NCBI RefSeq assembly: GCF_002005565.1
Contig: NZ_BDJC01000029.1
Location: 1 to 64,000, forward strand
Source: Streptomyces sp. JHA26
Lineage (GTDB): Bacteria > Actinomycetota > Actinomycetes > Streptomycetales > Streptomycetaceae
Length of the DNA stretch: 64,000 nt
Direction of reading: 5' to 3'
This document shows positions 14,582-24,537 of this stretch, in pieces. The notes beneath the pieces are model-generated. The model was given only the letters and a program-made list of their open reading frames with translations. It did not search any database and was not told the origin of the DNA. A program made the position numbers and the translations under genes. Numbering within the stretch: position 1 is the stretch's first letter; each line of letters begins with the position of its first letter.

Positions 14582-16213
14582 TCAGCCCATGTGCGGGTAG
14601 GTGTAGTCGGTCGGCGCGACCAGCGTCTCCTTGATGGCGCGGGTCAGGGTCCAGCGCATCAGGTTCTGCGGGGCACCGGCCTTGTCGTTGGTGCCGGAGG
14701 CGCGGCCGCCGCCGAAGGGCTGCTGGCCGACGACGGCGCCGGTCGACTTGTCGTTGATGTAGAAGTTGCCGGCCGCGTAGCGCAGCTTCTCCATCGTGTA
14801 CGCCGCCGCCGCGCGGTCGTTGGCGATGACCGAGCCGGTGAGGGCGTAGTCGGAGACGGACTCCATCTGGGTCAGCATCTCGTCGTACTTGTCGTCCTCG
14901 TAGACGTGCACGGCGAGGATCGGGCCGAAGTACTCGGTGCGGAACACCTCGTTCTCCGGGTCGGTGCACTCGATGACGGTCGGGCGGACGAAGTAGCCGA
15001 CCGAGTCGTCGTAGGAGCCGCCGGCGACGATCGTGCAGGCCGGGTCCTCCTTGGCGCGGTCGATGGCGGCCTTGTTCTTGGCGAAGGACCGCTCGTCGAT
15101 GACGGCGCCGAGGAAGTTCGACAGGTCGGTGACGTCACCCATGGTGAGGTAGTCGACCTCGGCGGCGAACTCCTCCTTGAACCCGTCGTTCCAGATGGAC
15201 GCCGGGATGTACGCGCGGGAGGTGGCGCTGCACTTCTGGCCCTGGTACTCGAAGGCACCGCGGGTCAGGGCGGTCTTCAGCACGGCGCGGTCGGCCGACG
15301 GGTGGGCGACCAGGAAGTCCTTGCCGCCGGTCTCGCCGACCAGGCGCGGGTAGGTGCGGTACTTCTCGATGTTGTTGCCGACCGTCTTCCACAGGTGCTG
15401 GAAGGTCTTGGTCGAGCCGGTGAAGTGGATGCCGGCCAGGTCGCGGTGGTTCAGGGCGACCTCGGAGACCTCCAGGCCGTCGCCGGTGACCAGGTTGATG
15501 ACGCCCTTGGGCAGACCGGCCTCCTCCAGCAGCTCCATGAGCAGCACGGCGGCGTGGGTCTGGGTCGGGGACGGCTTCCAGACCACCACGTTGCCCATCA
15601 GGGCCGGGGCGGTGGGCAGGTTGGCCGCGATCGCGCTGAAGTTGAAGGGCGTGATCGCGTAGACGAAGCCCTCCAGCGGGCGGTGGTCCAGGCGGTTCCA
15701 CACGCCCGGCGAGTTGGCCGGGGGCTGCTCGGCCAGGATGTTCCGCGCGTAGTGGACGTTGAAGCGCCAGAAGTCGACCAGCTCGCAGGGGCTGTCGATC
15801 TCGGCCTGCTGGGCCGTCTTGGACTGGCCGAGCATGGTGGAGGCGGCGATGGTCTCGCGCCACGGGCCGGACAGCAGCTCGGCGGCGCGCAGGAGGATCG
15901 CCGCGCGGTCGTCGAAGGACATCGCGCGCCACGCCGGGGCGGCGGCCAGGGCGGCGTCGATCGCGTCCTGGGCGTCCTGCTGCGTGGCGTTCGCGTACGT
16001 GCCCAGGCGGGCCTTGTGGTTGTGCGGCTGCACGACGTCGAAGCGCTCGCCGCCGCCCATCCGCTTGACGCCGCCGATGGTGCAGGGCAGGTCGATCGGG
16101 TTGTCGGCCAGCTCCTTGAGCTTGGCCTCCAGACGGGCACGCTCGGGCGAACCGGGGGCGTAGCCGTGCACCGGCTCGTTGACGGGGGCGGGGACCTGGG
16201 TCACAGCGTCCAT
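14582..16213 (-). CDS. pruA: L-glutamate gamma-semialdehyde (1-pyrroline-5-carboxylate) dehydrogenase
   Basis: A 543-residue aldehyde dehydrogenase, the second step of proline catabolism: glutamate semialdehyde plus NAD+ to glutamate. Motifs include FVYAITPFNFSAIAANLPTA, VVWKPSPTQT, the NAD site IHFTGSTKTFQHLW, the general-base Glu in LVGETGGKDF, the nucleophilic Cys in GAFEYQGQKCSATSR and the C-terminal PFGGGRASGTNDKAG. Its length matches the monofunctional PruA group. It lies 49 bases after the proline dehydrogenase gene on the same strand, so the two should form an operon ending at the 14526-14567 hairpin. The divergent PucR-type regulator is the probable controller. Confidence 0.96.
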   Translation of the reverse strand: MDAVTQVPAPVNEPVHGYAPGSPERARLEAKLKELADNPIDLPCTIGGVKRMGGGERFDVVQPHNHKARLGTYANATQQDAQDAIDAALAAAPAWRAMSFDDRAAILLRAAELLSGPWRETIAASTMLGQSKTAQQAEIDSPCELVDFWRFNVHYARNILAEQPPANSPGVWNRLDHRPLEGFVYAITPFNFSAIAANLPTAPALMGNVVVWKPSPTQTHAAVLLMELLEEAGLPKGVINLVTGDGLEVSEVALNHRDLAGIHFTGSTKTFQHLWKTVGNNIEKYRTYPRLVGETGGKDFLVAHPSADRAVLKTALTRGAFEYQGQKCSATSRAYIPASIWNDGFKEEFAAEVDYLTMGDVTDLSNFLGAVIDERSFAKNKAAIDRAKEDPACTIVAGGSYDDSVGYFVRPTVIECTDPENEVFRTEYFGPILAVHVYEDDKYDEMLTQMESVSDYALTGSVIANDRAAAAYTMEKLRYAAGNFYINDKSTGAVVGQQPFGGGRASGTNDKAGAPQNLMRWTLTRAIKETLVAPTDYTYPHMG

Positions 16214-16262
16214 GGGTTCGGTAACTCCTTGACTTGAGCGGGTTGTGCGAGCGGGTGCGGGC

Positions 16263-17189
16263 TCAGCCCTTGGTGACCATCGAGCGGACGAAGAACCGGA
16301 GGTTGGCCGGCTTCTCCGCGAGACGGCGCATGAAGTAGCCGTACCAGTCGGTGCCGTAGGCGGTGTAGACGCGCATGCGGTGGCCCTCGGCGGCCAGTCG
16401 CAGGTGCTCCTCGCTCCGGATGCCGTACAGCATCTGGAACTCGTACTCGTCGAGCTTGCGGCCGGCGGTGCGGGCCAGCTCCTGCGCGATGGAGATCAGG
16501 CGGGGGTCGTGGGACCCGATCATCGGGTAGCCCTCGCCCTCCATCAGCGTGCGCAGGATCCGGACGTACGCCTTGTCGATCTCGTGCTTCTGCTGGTAGG
16601 CGACCTCTGCGGGCTCCTTGTAGGCGCCCTTCACCAACCGTACGCGACTGCCGCTGTCGGCGAGGCGGCGCGCGTCGGCCTCGGTGCGGAAGAGGTAGGC
16701 CTGGATGACGCAGCCGGTCTGCGGGAAGTCCTTCCGCAGCTCCTCGTGGATGGCGAACATCGAGTCGAGGGTGGTGTGGTCCTCGGCGTCCAGGGTGACC
16801 GTGGTGCCGATCGCGGCGGCGGCCTCGACGACCGGGCGGACGTTCTTCAGGGCCAGCTCGTGGCCGCCGTCCAGCGCCTGGCCGAACATCGACAGCTTCA
16901 CGGACATCTCGGCGCGGGTGCCGAGGCCCAGCGGCGCGAGCCGGTCGATCAGCTCCAGGTAGGCGTCGCGGGCGGCCTCGGCCTGGGCGGGGTTCGTGAT
17001 GTCCTCGCCGACGACGTCCATCGTCAGCTCCAGGCCCTTGCCGGTGAGGTCCTGGACGATCGGCACGATCTCGTCGACCGTCTCGCCGGGGATGAACCGG
17101 TCGACGACCGGCTTGGTCACCGGCGCGGCCGAGACCAGACGTCGCATCCTGTCGCTGCGCGACGCTGCGAGAATCACGGGACCCAGCAC
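16263..17189 (-). CDS. putB: Proline dehydrogenase
   Basis: A 308-residue monofunctional FAD-dependent proline dehydrogenase, a TIM barrel that oxidises L-proline to 1-pyrroline-5-carboxylate. It contains AEMSVKLSMFGQALDGG, VTLDAEDHTTLDSMF, VIQAYLFRTEADA, RLVKGAYKEPAEVAYQ, and the substrate-binding EFQMLYGIRSEEH. Size and the absence of an aldehyde dehydrogenase domain show the split PutA arrangement of Gram-positive bacteria. Start is GTG 17189 (VLGPVILAASRSD), preceded by GGAGGTGCCCC. First gene of the operon with pruA; the 144-base gap to the divergent regulator should hold both promoters. The gene symbol follows usage for the split enzyme. Confidence 0.95.
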   Translation of the reverse strand: MLGPVILAASRSDRMRRLVSAAPVTKPVVDRFIPGETVDEIVPIVQDLTGKGLELTMDVVGEDITNPAQAEAARDAYLELIDRLAPLGLGTRAEMSVKLSMFGQALDGGHELALKNVRPVVEAAAAIGTTVTLDAEDHTTLDSMFAIHEELRKDFPQTGCVIQAYLFRTEADARRLADSGSRVRLVKGAYKEPAEVAYQQKHEIDKAYVRILRTLMEGEGYPMIGSHDPRLISIAQELARTAGRKLDEYEFQMLYGIRSEEHLRLAAEGHRMRVYTAYGTDWYGYFMRRLAEKPANLRFFVRSMVTKG

Positions 17190-17333
17190 GGGGCACCTCC
17201 ACTTACCGAGCAATACAGGGCCGGCACCCGACGTTTCGGGAACGGCACGGAGAACCACCGTGAAATCTAAGGACCTCCCCCGATCGTGGGCCATCGACAG
17301 CTGTCACGCATCCGTGCCACGGTTCTCAGACAG

Positions 17334-18617
17334 ATGTATGAAGCGGCGGCGCATATGCGGCAGAATGCCCGGGTGACGACGTCGGGTTCCAGAGGTGCGG
17401 CAGGTTCCGGGGGTTCCCGGGGCGACTACCAGGAGCTGGTCGACGAGGTCTCCGAGCTGCTGGGCGCGCCGGCGACCCTGGAGAACCGCGACTTCGAGCT
17501 GATCGCCTTCGGCGCGTACGACAGCGAGGGGGAGCTGGACCCCTCCGCGCTGGACCCGGTGCGCACCCGCTCGATCCTCACCCGCCGGTCGACGGCGGCC
17601 GTCCGGGCGTGGTTCGAGGGCTTCGGCATCACCCGGGCGACCGGCCCGGTCCGCATCCCGCCGACCCCGGAGGCGGGGGTGTACCGGGGGCGGATCTGCC
17701 TGCCGGTCCGGCACCGGGGTGTCGTCCTCGGGTACGTCTGGCTCCTGGACACCGATCCGGGTCCGACGGAGCGGCAGCTCGCGGCGGCCATGGAGGTGAC
17801 GGCCCGGATCGGCGCGCTGCTCGTGGACGAGGCGCAGCACGGTGCCGACCTCAGCCGGGAGTTGCGGGCCGTGCTGGCCGCCGAGCGCGACTGGCAGCGG
17901 GACATGGCCGTGACCGAACTGCGCGCCGCCCTCGGTTCCCGCGCGGACACCCTGCACACGGTGGTGTGCGTGGCCCCCTGGCCGTCCGCCGGCCCCGACG
18001 ACGCGCCCTCGGTGCGCACGGTGCCGGGGGCGGTGGCGCTGTGCACGCTGCCGTGGGGCGGGGCGGCCGCACCCGGGGTCGGGACGGCCCTGTCGCTGGC
18101 GGTGCTGGTCCGCCTGCGGTCGTCGGAGGTGCCGACCCCGGCGACGTCGGCGGCGGGGCGGTTGCTGGAGCGGGCGCGCGGGACGGCGGGGGCCGGTGCG
18201 GCGGCCGGGTTCGCCGCGGGCGTCTCCGCGCCGCGCACCGGGCTGGGCGAGCTGGCGGACGCCTGGTGGGAGGCGTCGGCGGCGGCCCGCGCGGCGCTCG
18301 CCGAGACCCGGTTCGGTCCGGTCGCCGAGTGGGCGTCCATCGGCCCGTTCCGCCTGCTGGCCGCGCTGCCCCCGCGGGCCGCGCACGACCCCGCCGTGCG
18401 GGCGCTGCTCTCCCCCGCCCACCACGAACTGGCCCGTACCGCCGAGGTGTACCTGGACCGCGCCGGCCAGGCCGGCCGCGCCGCCGCCGAGCTGGGCGTC
18501 CACCGGCAGACGCTGTACTACCGGCTCTCCCGGATCGAACAGCTCACGGGACTGGACCTGGACGACGGCGAGGACCGGCTGCTGCTGCACATGGCGCTCA
18601 AGGCACATCGCCTGTAG
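17334..18617 (+). CDS. PucR-type helix-turn-helix regulator, probable regulator of proline catabolism
   Basis: A protein of about 427 residues with the PucR/CdaR layout. It has an N-terminal sensory region beginning YQELVDEVSELLGAPATLENRDF, a central GAF/GGDEF-like segment, and a C-terminal PucR helix-turn-helix (RAAAELGVHRQTLYYRLSRIEQLTGLDL, about the last 50 residues). It diverges from the proline dehydrogenase/pruA operon and is the natural candidate to activate it in response to proline. The start is uncertain: ATG 17334, ATG 17355 and GTG 17373 are in frame and none has a convincing ribosome site. Its 3' end overlaps the convergent TetR gene by 20 bases. Confidence 0.85.
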   Translation: MYEAAAHMRQNARVTTSGSRGAAGSGGSRGDYQELVDEVSELLGAPATLENRDFELIAFGAYDSEGELDPSALDPVRTRSILTRRSTAAVRAWFEGFGITRATGPVRIPPTPEAGVYRGRICLPVRHRGVVLGYVWLLDTDPGPTERQLAAAMEVTARIGALLVDEAQHGADLSRELRAVLAAERDWQRDMAVTELRAALGSRADTLHTVVCVAPWPSAGPDDAPSVRTVPGAVALCTLPWGGAAAPGVGTALSLAVLVRLRSSEVPTPATSAAGRLLERARGTAGAGAAAGFAAGVSAPRTGLGELADAWWEASAAARAALAETRFGPVAEWASIGPFRLLAALPPRAAHDPAVRALLSPAHHELARTAEVYLDRAGQAGRAAAELGVHRQTLYYRLSRIEQLTGLDLDDGEDRLLLHMALKAHRL

Positions 18618-19203
18618 CGGCCCCGCCCGTGGCCGCCCCGATCACCTGCCGGAGCCCTTCGGCCAGGGCGTCGGCGTCGGGCGCGGTCTTCGGGTCGAAG
18701 GTCCACTGCGCGATGAGACCGGTCATCAGGGTGACGTAGAACGCGCCCAGGGTGTCCGTCGTCCCGTCCGTCACGTCCTCCTCCCTGCCGCCCATGAGCA
18801 GGGGGACGAGGCCGCGTCCGGCCTCACGCTGGGCGCGGCCGAGGTGGTCGCGCAGCTCGGGCATCCGGTCGCCCATGACCAGTACCTCCATGCTGAGGCG
18901 CCAGATGGAGCCGGGCTCCCGCATGGTGCCGATGATGTTGGACCACACCTGCCGGAACCGCTCGACCGAGCCCGGTTCGGTGTCGTCCAGGGCGGAGCCC
19001 TCCCCTTCGAAGGCGCCCCCCATCCCCTCGACCAGCTCGATGTACGCCTGCGCGAGCAGGACGTCCTTCGAGCCGTAGTGGTAGCCGATGGACGCCAGGT
19101 TGGTCCCCGACTCCTTGACGATGTCCCGCGCGGTCGTGCGCGCGAACCCCTTCTCGAGCAGGCAGCGCTTGGCGCCCTCGAGCAGATCCTCACGGTGTCC
19201 CAT
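18598..19203 (-). CDS. TetR family repressor of the adjacent MFS pump
   Basis: A 201-residue TetR regulator with the N-terminal helix-turn-helix TTARDIVKESGTNLASIGYHYGSKD (about residues 23-47) and a C-terminal TetR ligand-binding domain (LGAFYVTLMTGLIAQWTFDP). It is divergent from the 14-helix MFS transporter gene with 83 bases between them. That gap contains four direct repeats at 13-base spacing, presumably its operator. The likely mechanism is derepression of the exporter by its substrate. It overlaps the end of the PucR gene by 20 bases. Confidence 0.88.
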   Translation of the reverse strand: MGHREDLLEGAKRCLLEKGFARTTARDIVKESGTNLASIGYHYGSKDVLLAQAYIELVEGMGGAFEGEGSALDDTEPGSVERFRQVWSNIIGTMREPGSIWRLSMEVLVMGDRMPELRDHLGRAQREAGRGLVPLLMGGREEDVTDGTTDTLGAFYVTLMTGLIAQWTFDPKTAPDADALAEGLRQVIGAATGGAATGDVP

Positions 19204-19227
19204 GACGTCACCCTACCGCCCTTCCAT

Positions 19228-19275
19228 ACACGCGTCCTAAACAAGCGTACTAGACATGCGTATAAGACGTGCGTA
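19228..19275. promoter_or_regulatory. Four direct repeats (13-bp period) between TetR and MFS genes
   Basis: ACACGCGTC (19228), ACAAGCGTA (19241), ACATGCGTA (19254) and ACGTGCGTA (19267) recur with an exact 13-base period, filling most of the divergent promoter region. Consensus is ACANGCGTA. Likely a multi-site operator for the TetR protein. Confidence 0.6.
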
Positions 19276-19286
19276 CAGTCGCCGCC

Positions 19287-20840
19287 ATGACAACGAACCC
19301 GCCCCGTGCCGGGCGCCGTGAGTGGACGGCGCTGACCGTCCTGATGCTCCCGCTCCTCCTGGTCTCGATGGACGTCTCGGTCCTGTACTTCGCGATCCCC
19401 TCGATCAGCGCCGATCTGGAACCGAGCGGCACGCAGCAACTGTGGATCTTCGACATCTACGGCTTCGTCCTGGCCGGCCTGCTGATGACGATGGGGTCGC
19501 TGGGCGACCGCATCGGGCGGCGCAGGCTGCTGCTGATCGGCGCGGCGGCCTTCGGCGCCGCCTCCCTCGCGGCCGCCTACGCGCACAGCGCCGAGACCCT
19601 CATCGCCGCCCGCGCGGTCCTCGGCATCGGCGGCGCGACCCTGATGCCGTCGACGATGGCGCTGATCCGCACGATGTTCTCCGACCCCTCGCAGCGGGCG
19701 AAGGCGGTCGGGCTGTGGTCCGGGGTGATGACCGCGGGCATCGCGCTCGGCTCGGTGATGAGCGGCGTGCTGGTCGAGTACTTCTGGTGGGGCTCGGTCT
19801 TCCTGGTCAACCTGCCCGCGATGGCGCTGCTCCTGGTCCTCGGCCCGGTGCTGCTGCCGGAGTCGCGCCACCCCCGCGCCGGCCGCTTCGACCTGCTGAG
19901 CGTGCCGCTGTCGATGGCCGCGGTCCTGCCCGTGATCTACGGCCTGAAGGAGATCCCGACCGAGGGCTGGCACGTGGAGTACGTGATGTCGGTGACCGTC
20001 GGCCTGCTCTTCGCGGCCCTGTTCGTGCACCGCCAGCGCACCGCCGCGTCCCCGCTGATCTCACCGGAGCTGTTCCGCGCCCGCGGCTTCACCCCGGCCG
20101 TCGTCCTCAACCTGGTGTCGGCCTTCGGGATGATGGGCTCCTCCTACTACACCACCCAGTACCTCCAGTCGGTGCTGGACAAGAGCGCGCTGGAGGCCGC
20201 GCTGTGGGCCCTGCTGCCGTCGGTGCCGATCGGTCTCGCCGCGCCGCTCGCCATGCGGCTGGTCCAGCGGGGCGTGGAGCGGGCGCACGTCGTCGCGGGC
20301 GGATTCGTGGTCGCGGCGGCCGGGTACGGTCTGCTGGCCCTGTGCGGCACCGACTCCCTGTGGCTGCTGCTGGGTGCGTGCGCGGTCATGGCGAGCGGCA
20401 TCGTCGCGGTGATGTCGCAGCTCGCCGACCTGGCGCTCGGCTCCGCACCGGTCGAGAAGGCGGGCGCGGCGTCCTCCCTGATGGAGACCGGCACCGAGTT
20501 CGGCGGCGCCCTGAGCCTGGCCGTCCTCGGCTCGGTCGGCACGGCCGTGTACCACCGCGAGATGCCGGCGGCGGCGCCGGACGCGGCCCGGGAGACCCTG
20601 GGCGGCGCGCTGGCCGTGGCGCGCGACCTTTCCGGGAGCGCGGGAGAGGCGCTGGCGACGGCGGCGCGGGAGGCGTTCACCGACGGGATGCGGGGCGCGG
20701 CCGTCGCGGGCGCGGTGCTGCTGCTGGTGGCGGCCGTCCCCGCGGCGCGGGCACTGCGCGGGATCCGGGTCCGCACGGAGGCGGAGACGGAGAACGCCGG
20801 ACGGGCCGACTCGCTCGACCCGTCCGGCGTTCGAGGGTGA
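19287..20840 (+). CDS. MFS multidrug transporter, DHA2 (QacA/SmvA-like) family
   Basis: A 517-residue, about 14-helix drug:proton antiporter. Signature pieces are VLMLPLLLVSMDVSVLYFAIPSI (TM1), LWIFDIYGFVLAGLLMTMGSLGDRIGRRR (motif A after TM2) and AARAVLGIGGATLMPSTMALIRTMF (motif B/C region). It closely follows the SmvA/QacA plan, so it probably exports cationic or aromatic toxic compounds. ATG 19287 is preceded by a short, ribosome-site-poor leader. Regulated by the divergent TetR gene. The last codons are formed from a terminator: GAACGCCGGACGGG and its complement lie inside the reading frame, giving the C-terminus ENAGRADSLDPSGVRG. Confidence 0.92.
   Translation: MTTNPPRAGRREWTALTVLMLPLLLVSMDVSVLYFAIPSISADLEPSGTQQLWIFDIYGFVLAGLLMTMGSLGDRIGRRRLLLIGAAAFGAASLAAAYAHSAETLIAARAVLGIGGATLMPSTMALIRTMFSDPSQRAKAVGLWSGVMTAGIALGSVMSGVLVEYFWWGSVFLVNLPAMALLLVLGPVLLPESRHPRAGRFDLLSVPLSMAAVLPVIYGLKEIPTEGWHVEYVMSVTVGLLFAALFVHRQRTAASPLISPELFRARGFTPAVVLNLVSAFGMMGSSYYTTQYLQSVLDKSALEAALWALLPSVPIGLAAPLAMRLVQRGVERAHVVAGGFVVAAAGYGLLALCGTDSLWLLLGACAVMASGIVAVMSQLADLALGSAPVEKAGAASSLMETGTEFGGALSLAVLGSVGTAVYHREMPAAAPDAARETLGGALAVARDLSGSAGEALATAAREAFTDGMRGAAVAGAVLLLVAAVPAARALRGIRVRTEAETENAGRADSLDPSGVRG
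20792..20832. terminator. Bidirectional terminator inside the MFS 3' coding end
   Basis: GAACGCCGGACGGG and CCCGTCCGGCGTTC form a perfect 14-bp stem around a 13-base loop. It lies wholly in the last 17 codons of the MFS gene and just beyond the end of convergent serA (stop at 20843), so it can end both transcripts. Confidence 0.75.
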
Positions 20841-20842
20841 CC

Positions 20843-22432
20843 TCAGACCAGGTTCACCGACCGCGCGGACGCCGCGCCGATCTCCGAGGCGACCTCGGCC
20901 AGCACCCCGGAGGGCACCGTGTCGTCGACGGTCAGCACCGCGAGGGCCTCGCCGCCGACGGTCGCGCGGGCGACCTGCATGCCGGCGATGTTCAGGCCCG
21001 CCTCGCCGATGACGCGGCCGACGGTGCCGACGACACCCGGACGGTCCTCGTAGCGCAGCACCACCATGTGGTCGGCGAGGGCGAGGTCGACGTCGTACTC
21101 GCCGATGGCCACGATCTTCTGCACGTGCTTCGGGCCGGCCAGCGTGCCGGAGACCGAGACCTCCTGGCCGTCGGCGAGGGTGCCGCGCACGGTGACGACG
21201 TTGCGGTGGTCGGCCGACTCGGAGCTGGTGGTCAGGCGGACCTCGACGCCGCGCTCCTGGGCGAAGAGCGGGGCGTTGACGTAGGACACGGTCTCGTCGA
21301 CGACGTCCTCGAAGACGCCCTTGAGGGCGGAGAGCTCCAGCACCTTCACGTCGTGCTGGGTGATCTCGCCGTAGACCTCGACGTCGAGGCGGACGGCGAC
21401 CTCGCCGGCGAGCGCGGTGAAGATCCGGCCGAGGCGCTCGGCGAGCGGCAGGCCCGGCTTGACGTCCTCGGCGATGACGCCGCCCTGGACGTTGACCGCG
21501 TCGGGGACCAGCTCGCCGGCGAGGGCGAGGCGGACCGACTTGGCGACGGCGATGCCGGCCTTCTCCTGGGCCTCGTCGGTGGAGGCGCCCAGGTGCGGGG
21601 TGCACACGACCTGGTCGAACTCGAACAGCGGCGAGTCGGTGCACGGCTCCTTGGCGTACACGTCGAGGCCGGCGCCGGCGACGCGGCCCTCCTTCAGCGC
21701 CGAGTACAGCGCCTCCTCGTCGACGATGCCACCGCGGGCGGCGTTGACGATGCGGACGCTCGGCTTGACCTTGCGCAGCGCCTCGTCGCCGATCAGGCCG
21801 AGGGTCTCGGGGGTCTTGGGCAGGTGGACGGTGATGAAGTCGGAGACCTCGAGCAGCTCGTCCAGCGACAGGACCTTGACGCCCATCTGCGCGGCCCGCG
21901 CGGGCTGCACGTAGGGGTCGTAGGCGACGACCTTCATGCCGAAGGCCGACATGCGCTGCGCGACCAGCGCGCCGATGCGGCCGAGGCCGACGACGCCGAG
22001 GGTCTTCTCGGCCAGCTCGACGCCGGTGTACTTGCTGCGCTTCCACTCGCCGTTCTTCAGGGCGGCGTTGGCCTGCGGGATGTTGCGTGCGGTGGCGATG
22101 AGCAGGCCGCAGGCCAGCTCGGCGGCGGTGACGATGTTGGAGGTCGGCGCGTTCACGACCATCACGCCGGCCTTGGTGGCGGCGGAGACGTCGACGTTGT
22201 CCAGGCCGACGCCGGCGCGGGCGACGACCTTGAGCTTCTTGGCGGCGGCGACGGCCTCGGCGTCGACCTTGGTGGCGGAGCGGACCAGGATCGCGTCCAC
22301 GTCGGTGATGGCGGGGAGCAGTTCGGCCCGGTCCGCGCCGTTGCAGTGGCGGATCTCGAAGTCGGGGCCGAGCGCGTCCACGGTCGCGGGCGACAGCTCT
22401 TCGGCGATGAGTACGACGGGTTTCGAGCTCAC
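20843..22432 (-). CDS. serA: D-3-phosphoglycerate dehydrogenase
   Basis: A 529-residue long-form (type 1) SerA, oxidising 3-phosphoglycerate to 3-phosphohydroxypyruvate, the first step of serine synthesis. Catalytic domain: VARAGVGLDNVD, NAD site GVVGLGRIGALVAQRM, the Arg in VNAARGGIVDEEAL, and the acid/base His in CTPHLGASTDEAQ. An intervening ASB domain (about 315-450) and a C-terminal ACT domain (RPGVVGTVGRVIGEAGLNIAGMQV) should bind serine for feedback control. GTG 22432 is chosen because GAGGAC lies just before it and the conserved N-terminus SSKPVVLIAEELS follows; GTG 22444 is possible. Only two bases separate its stop from that of the MFS gene. Confidence 0.95.
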   Translation of the reverse strand: MSSKPVVLIAEELSPATVDALGPDFEIRHCNGADRAELLPAITDVDAILVRSATKVDAEAVAAAKKLKVVARAGVGLDNVDVSAATKAGVMVVNAPTSNIVTAAELACGLLIATARNIPQANAALKNGEWKRSKYTGVELAEKTLGVVGLGRIGALVAQRMSAFGMKVVAYDPYVQPARAAQMGVKVLSLDELLEVSDFITVHLPKTPETLGLIGDEALRKVKPSVRIVNAARGGIVDEEALYSALKEGRVAGAGLDVYAKEPCTDSPLFEFDQVVCTPHLGASTDEAQEKAGIAVAKSVRLALAGELVPDAVNVQGGVIAEDVKPGLPLAERLGRIFTALAGEVAVRLDVEVYGEITQHDVKVLELSALKGVFEDVVDETVSYVNAPLFAQERGVEVRLTTSSESADHRNVVTVRGTLADGQEVSVSGTLAGPKHVQKIVAIGEYDVDLALADHMVVLRYEDRPGVVGTVGRVIGEAGLNIAGMQVARATVGGEALAVLTVDDTVPSGVLAEVASEIGAASARSVNLV

Positions 22433-22816
22433 GTGAGTCCTCACAAGTCCAATGCGGACGGCCGTCCCGACGGCCGCAGGCGGTGGAGGGGAGTGACACC
22501 GGGAAAGGGCGGGTGTGTTCCCGCGTCGTTCGGTGCGTGCTCTCGGCGTGCCGGACGGGGGTCCTCGTAGCGGAGGGCTACCAGGGCCTTTGCCCGGTGC
22601 GGCGGGAGTGCGTGCCGGGCGGCGTGGGGACGTGCCTGCACTTCTCCGGGGTCGCTAGGCCGCGTGGAAGACGCACGACGCTGTGAGCCTGACGCGTATG
22701 TTGTGCAGCAGTCTAGTGGCGTGGCGGGGATCGTCCTGCGCCTCCGCGGAAGGATCACCCGTCCGTGGCTGGACGGGATGGACAACGCCGTCACCTACGA
22801 CGTTACCCCGGGTTCG
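22433..22816. other. Non-coding serA upstream region (about 380 bp)
   Basis: I find no convincing gene. On the minus strand, TAGACT at 22710-22715 is a possible -10 box about 280 bases before serA, which would give an unusually long leader. The leader contains GGCCGTCGGGACGGCC, a short hairpin, close to the serA start. I recognise no known riboswitch class. Confidence 0.4.
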
Positions 22817-22853
22817 CCGAAGGGGCCGGAGCGATGTGCTCCGGCCCCTTCGG
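22817..22853 (-). terminator. Terminator after ilvC
   Basis: CCGAAGGGGCCGGAGC and its exact complement form a 16-bp stem with a five-base loop (22833-22837), starting 10 bases after the ilvC stop. It ends the ilvBNC transcript. Confidence 0.85.
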
Positions 22854-22862
22854 CCGTGAGGC

Positions 22863-23861
<999 letters not shown>

Positions 23862-23980
23862 TGGATTCTCTCCTTGTGTGCAGGTGTTGCGTCCCACCGT
23901 ATGCCGGTGGGGGGAAGGGAAGTTTCGGAATCTCGGAATGCGGGCGGCCGGGGGGGGTTCGCGGCCGCCCGCCTCCGTCG

Positions 23981-24505
23981 TCATGCGGACCGGTCGAGTG
24001 CGCGCAGCGAGCGGTCCGTGATCGAACGGGCGCCGCGGCCGATGGCGATCGTGCCGGACTGGACGAGTTCCTTGATGCCGTACGGTTCCAGCATCTTGAG
24101 CATGGCGGACAGCTTGTCGCTGCTGCCGGTGGCCTCGATGGTGACGGCCTCCGGGGAGACGTCGACCGTCTTGGCGCGGAAGAGCTGGACGATCTCGACG
24201 ATCTGGGAGCGCGTCTCGTTGTCGGAGCGCACCTTCACCAGAACGAGTTCGCGCTGCACGGCCTGGGTGGGCTCCAGCTCGACGATCTTGAGCACGTTGA
24301 CCAGCTTGTTGAGCTGCTTGGTGACCTGCTCCAGCGGGAACTCCTCGACGCTCACCACGATGGTGATGCGGGAGATGTCGGGGTGCTCGGTGACGCCGAC
24401 GGCGAGCGAGTCGATGTTGAAGCCGCGGCGGGAGAACAGGGCGGCGATCCGGGCGAGGATGCCGGGCGTGTTCTCCACCAGGACGGAGAGCGTGTGCTTG
24501 GACAT
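23981..24505 (-). CDS. ilvN: Acetolactate synthase regulatory (small) subunit
   Basis: A 174-residue small subunit of acetohydroxyacid synthase. The N-terminal ACT domain (residues 4-78: TLSVLVENTPGILARIAALFSRRGFNIDSLAVG) binds valine for feedback inhibition; the C-terminal domain (about 95-165: SQIVEIVQLFRAKTVDVSPEAVTIEATGS) contacts and activates IlvB. It is full length for the IlvH/IlvN family. It begins 32 bases after the ilvB stop on the same strand and is therefore cotranscribed from the attenuated ilvB promoter. Confidence 0.97.
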   Translation of the reverse strand: MSKHTLSVLVENTPGILARIAALFSRRGFNIDSLAVGVTEHPDISRITIVVSVEEFPLEQVTKQLNKLVNVLKIVELEPTQAVQRELVLVKVRSDNETRSQIVEIVQLFRAKTVDVSPEAVTIEATGSSDKLSAMLKMLEPYGIKELVQSGTIAIGRGARSITDRSLRALDRSA

Positions 24506-24537
24506 GATCTGCTTCCTCTGCTGGGTCCTGACGGCTC

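Noticed and set aside
22433..22816. Riboswitch or gene in the serA upstream region
   Set aside because: No recognised riboswitch core, and the open frames have no ribosome site or family similarity.
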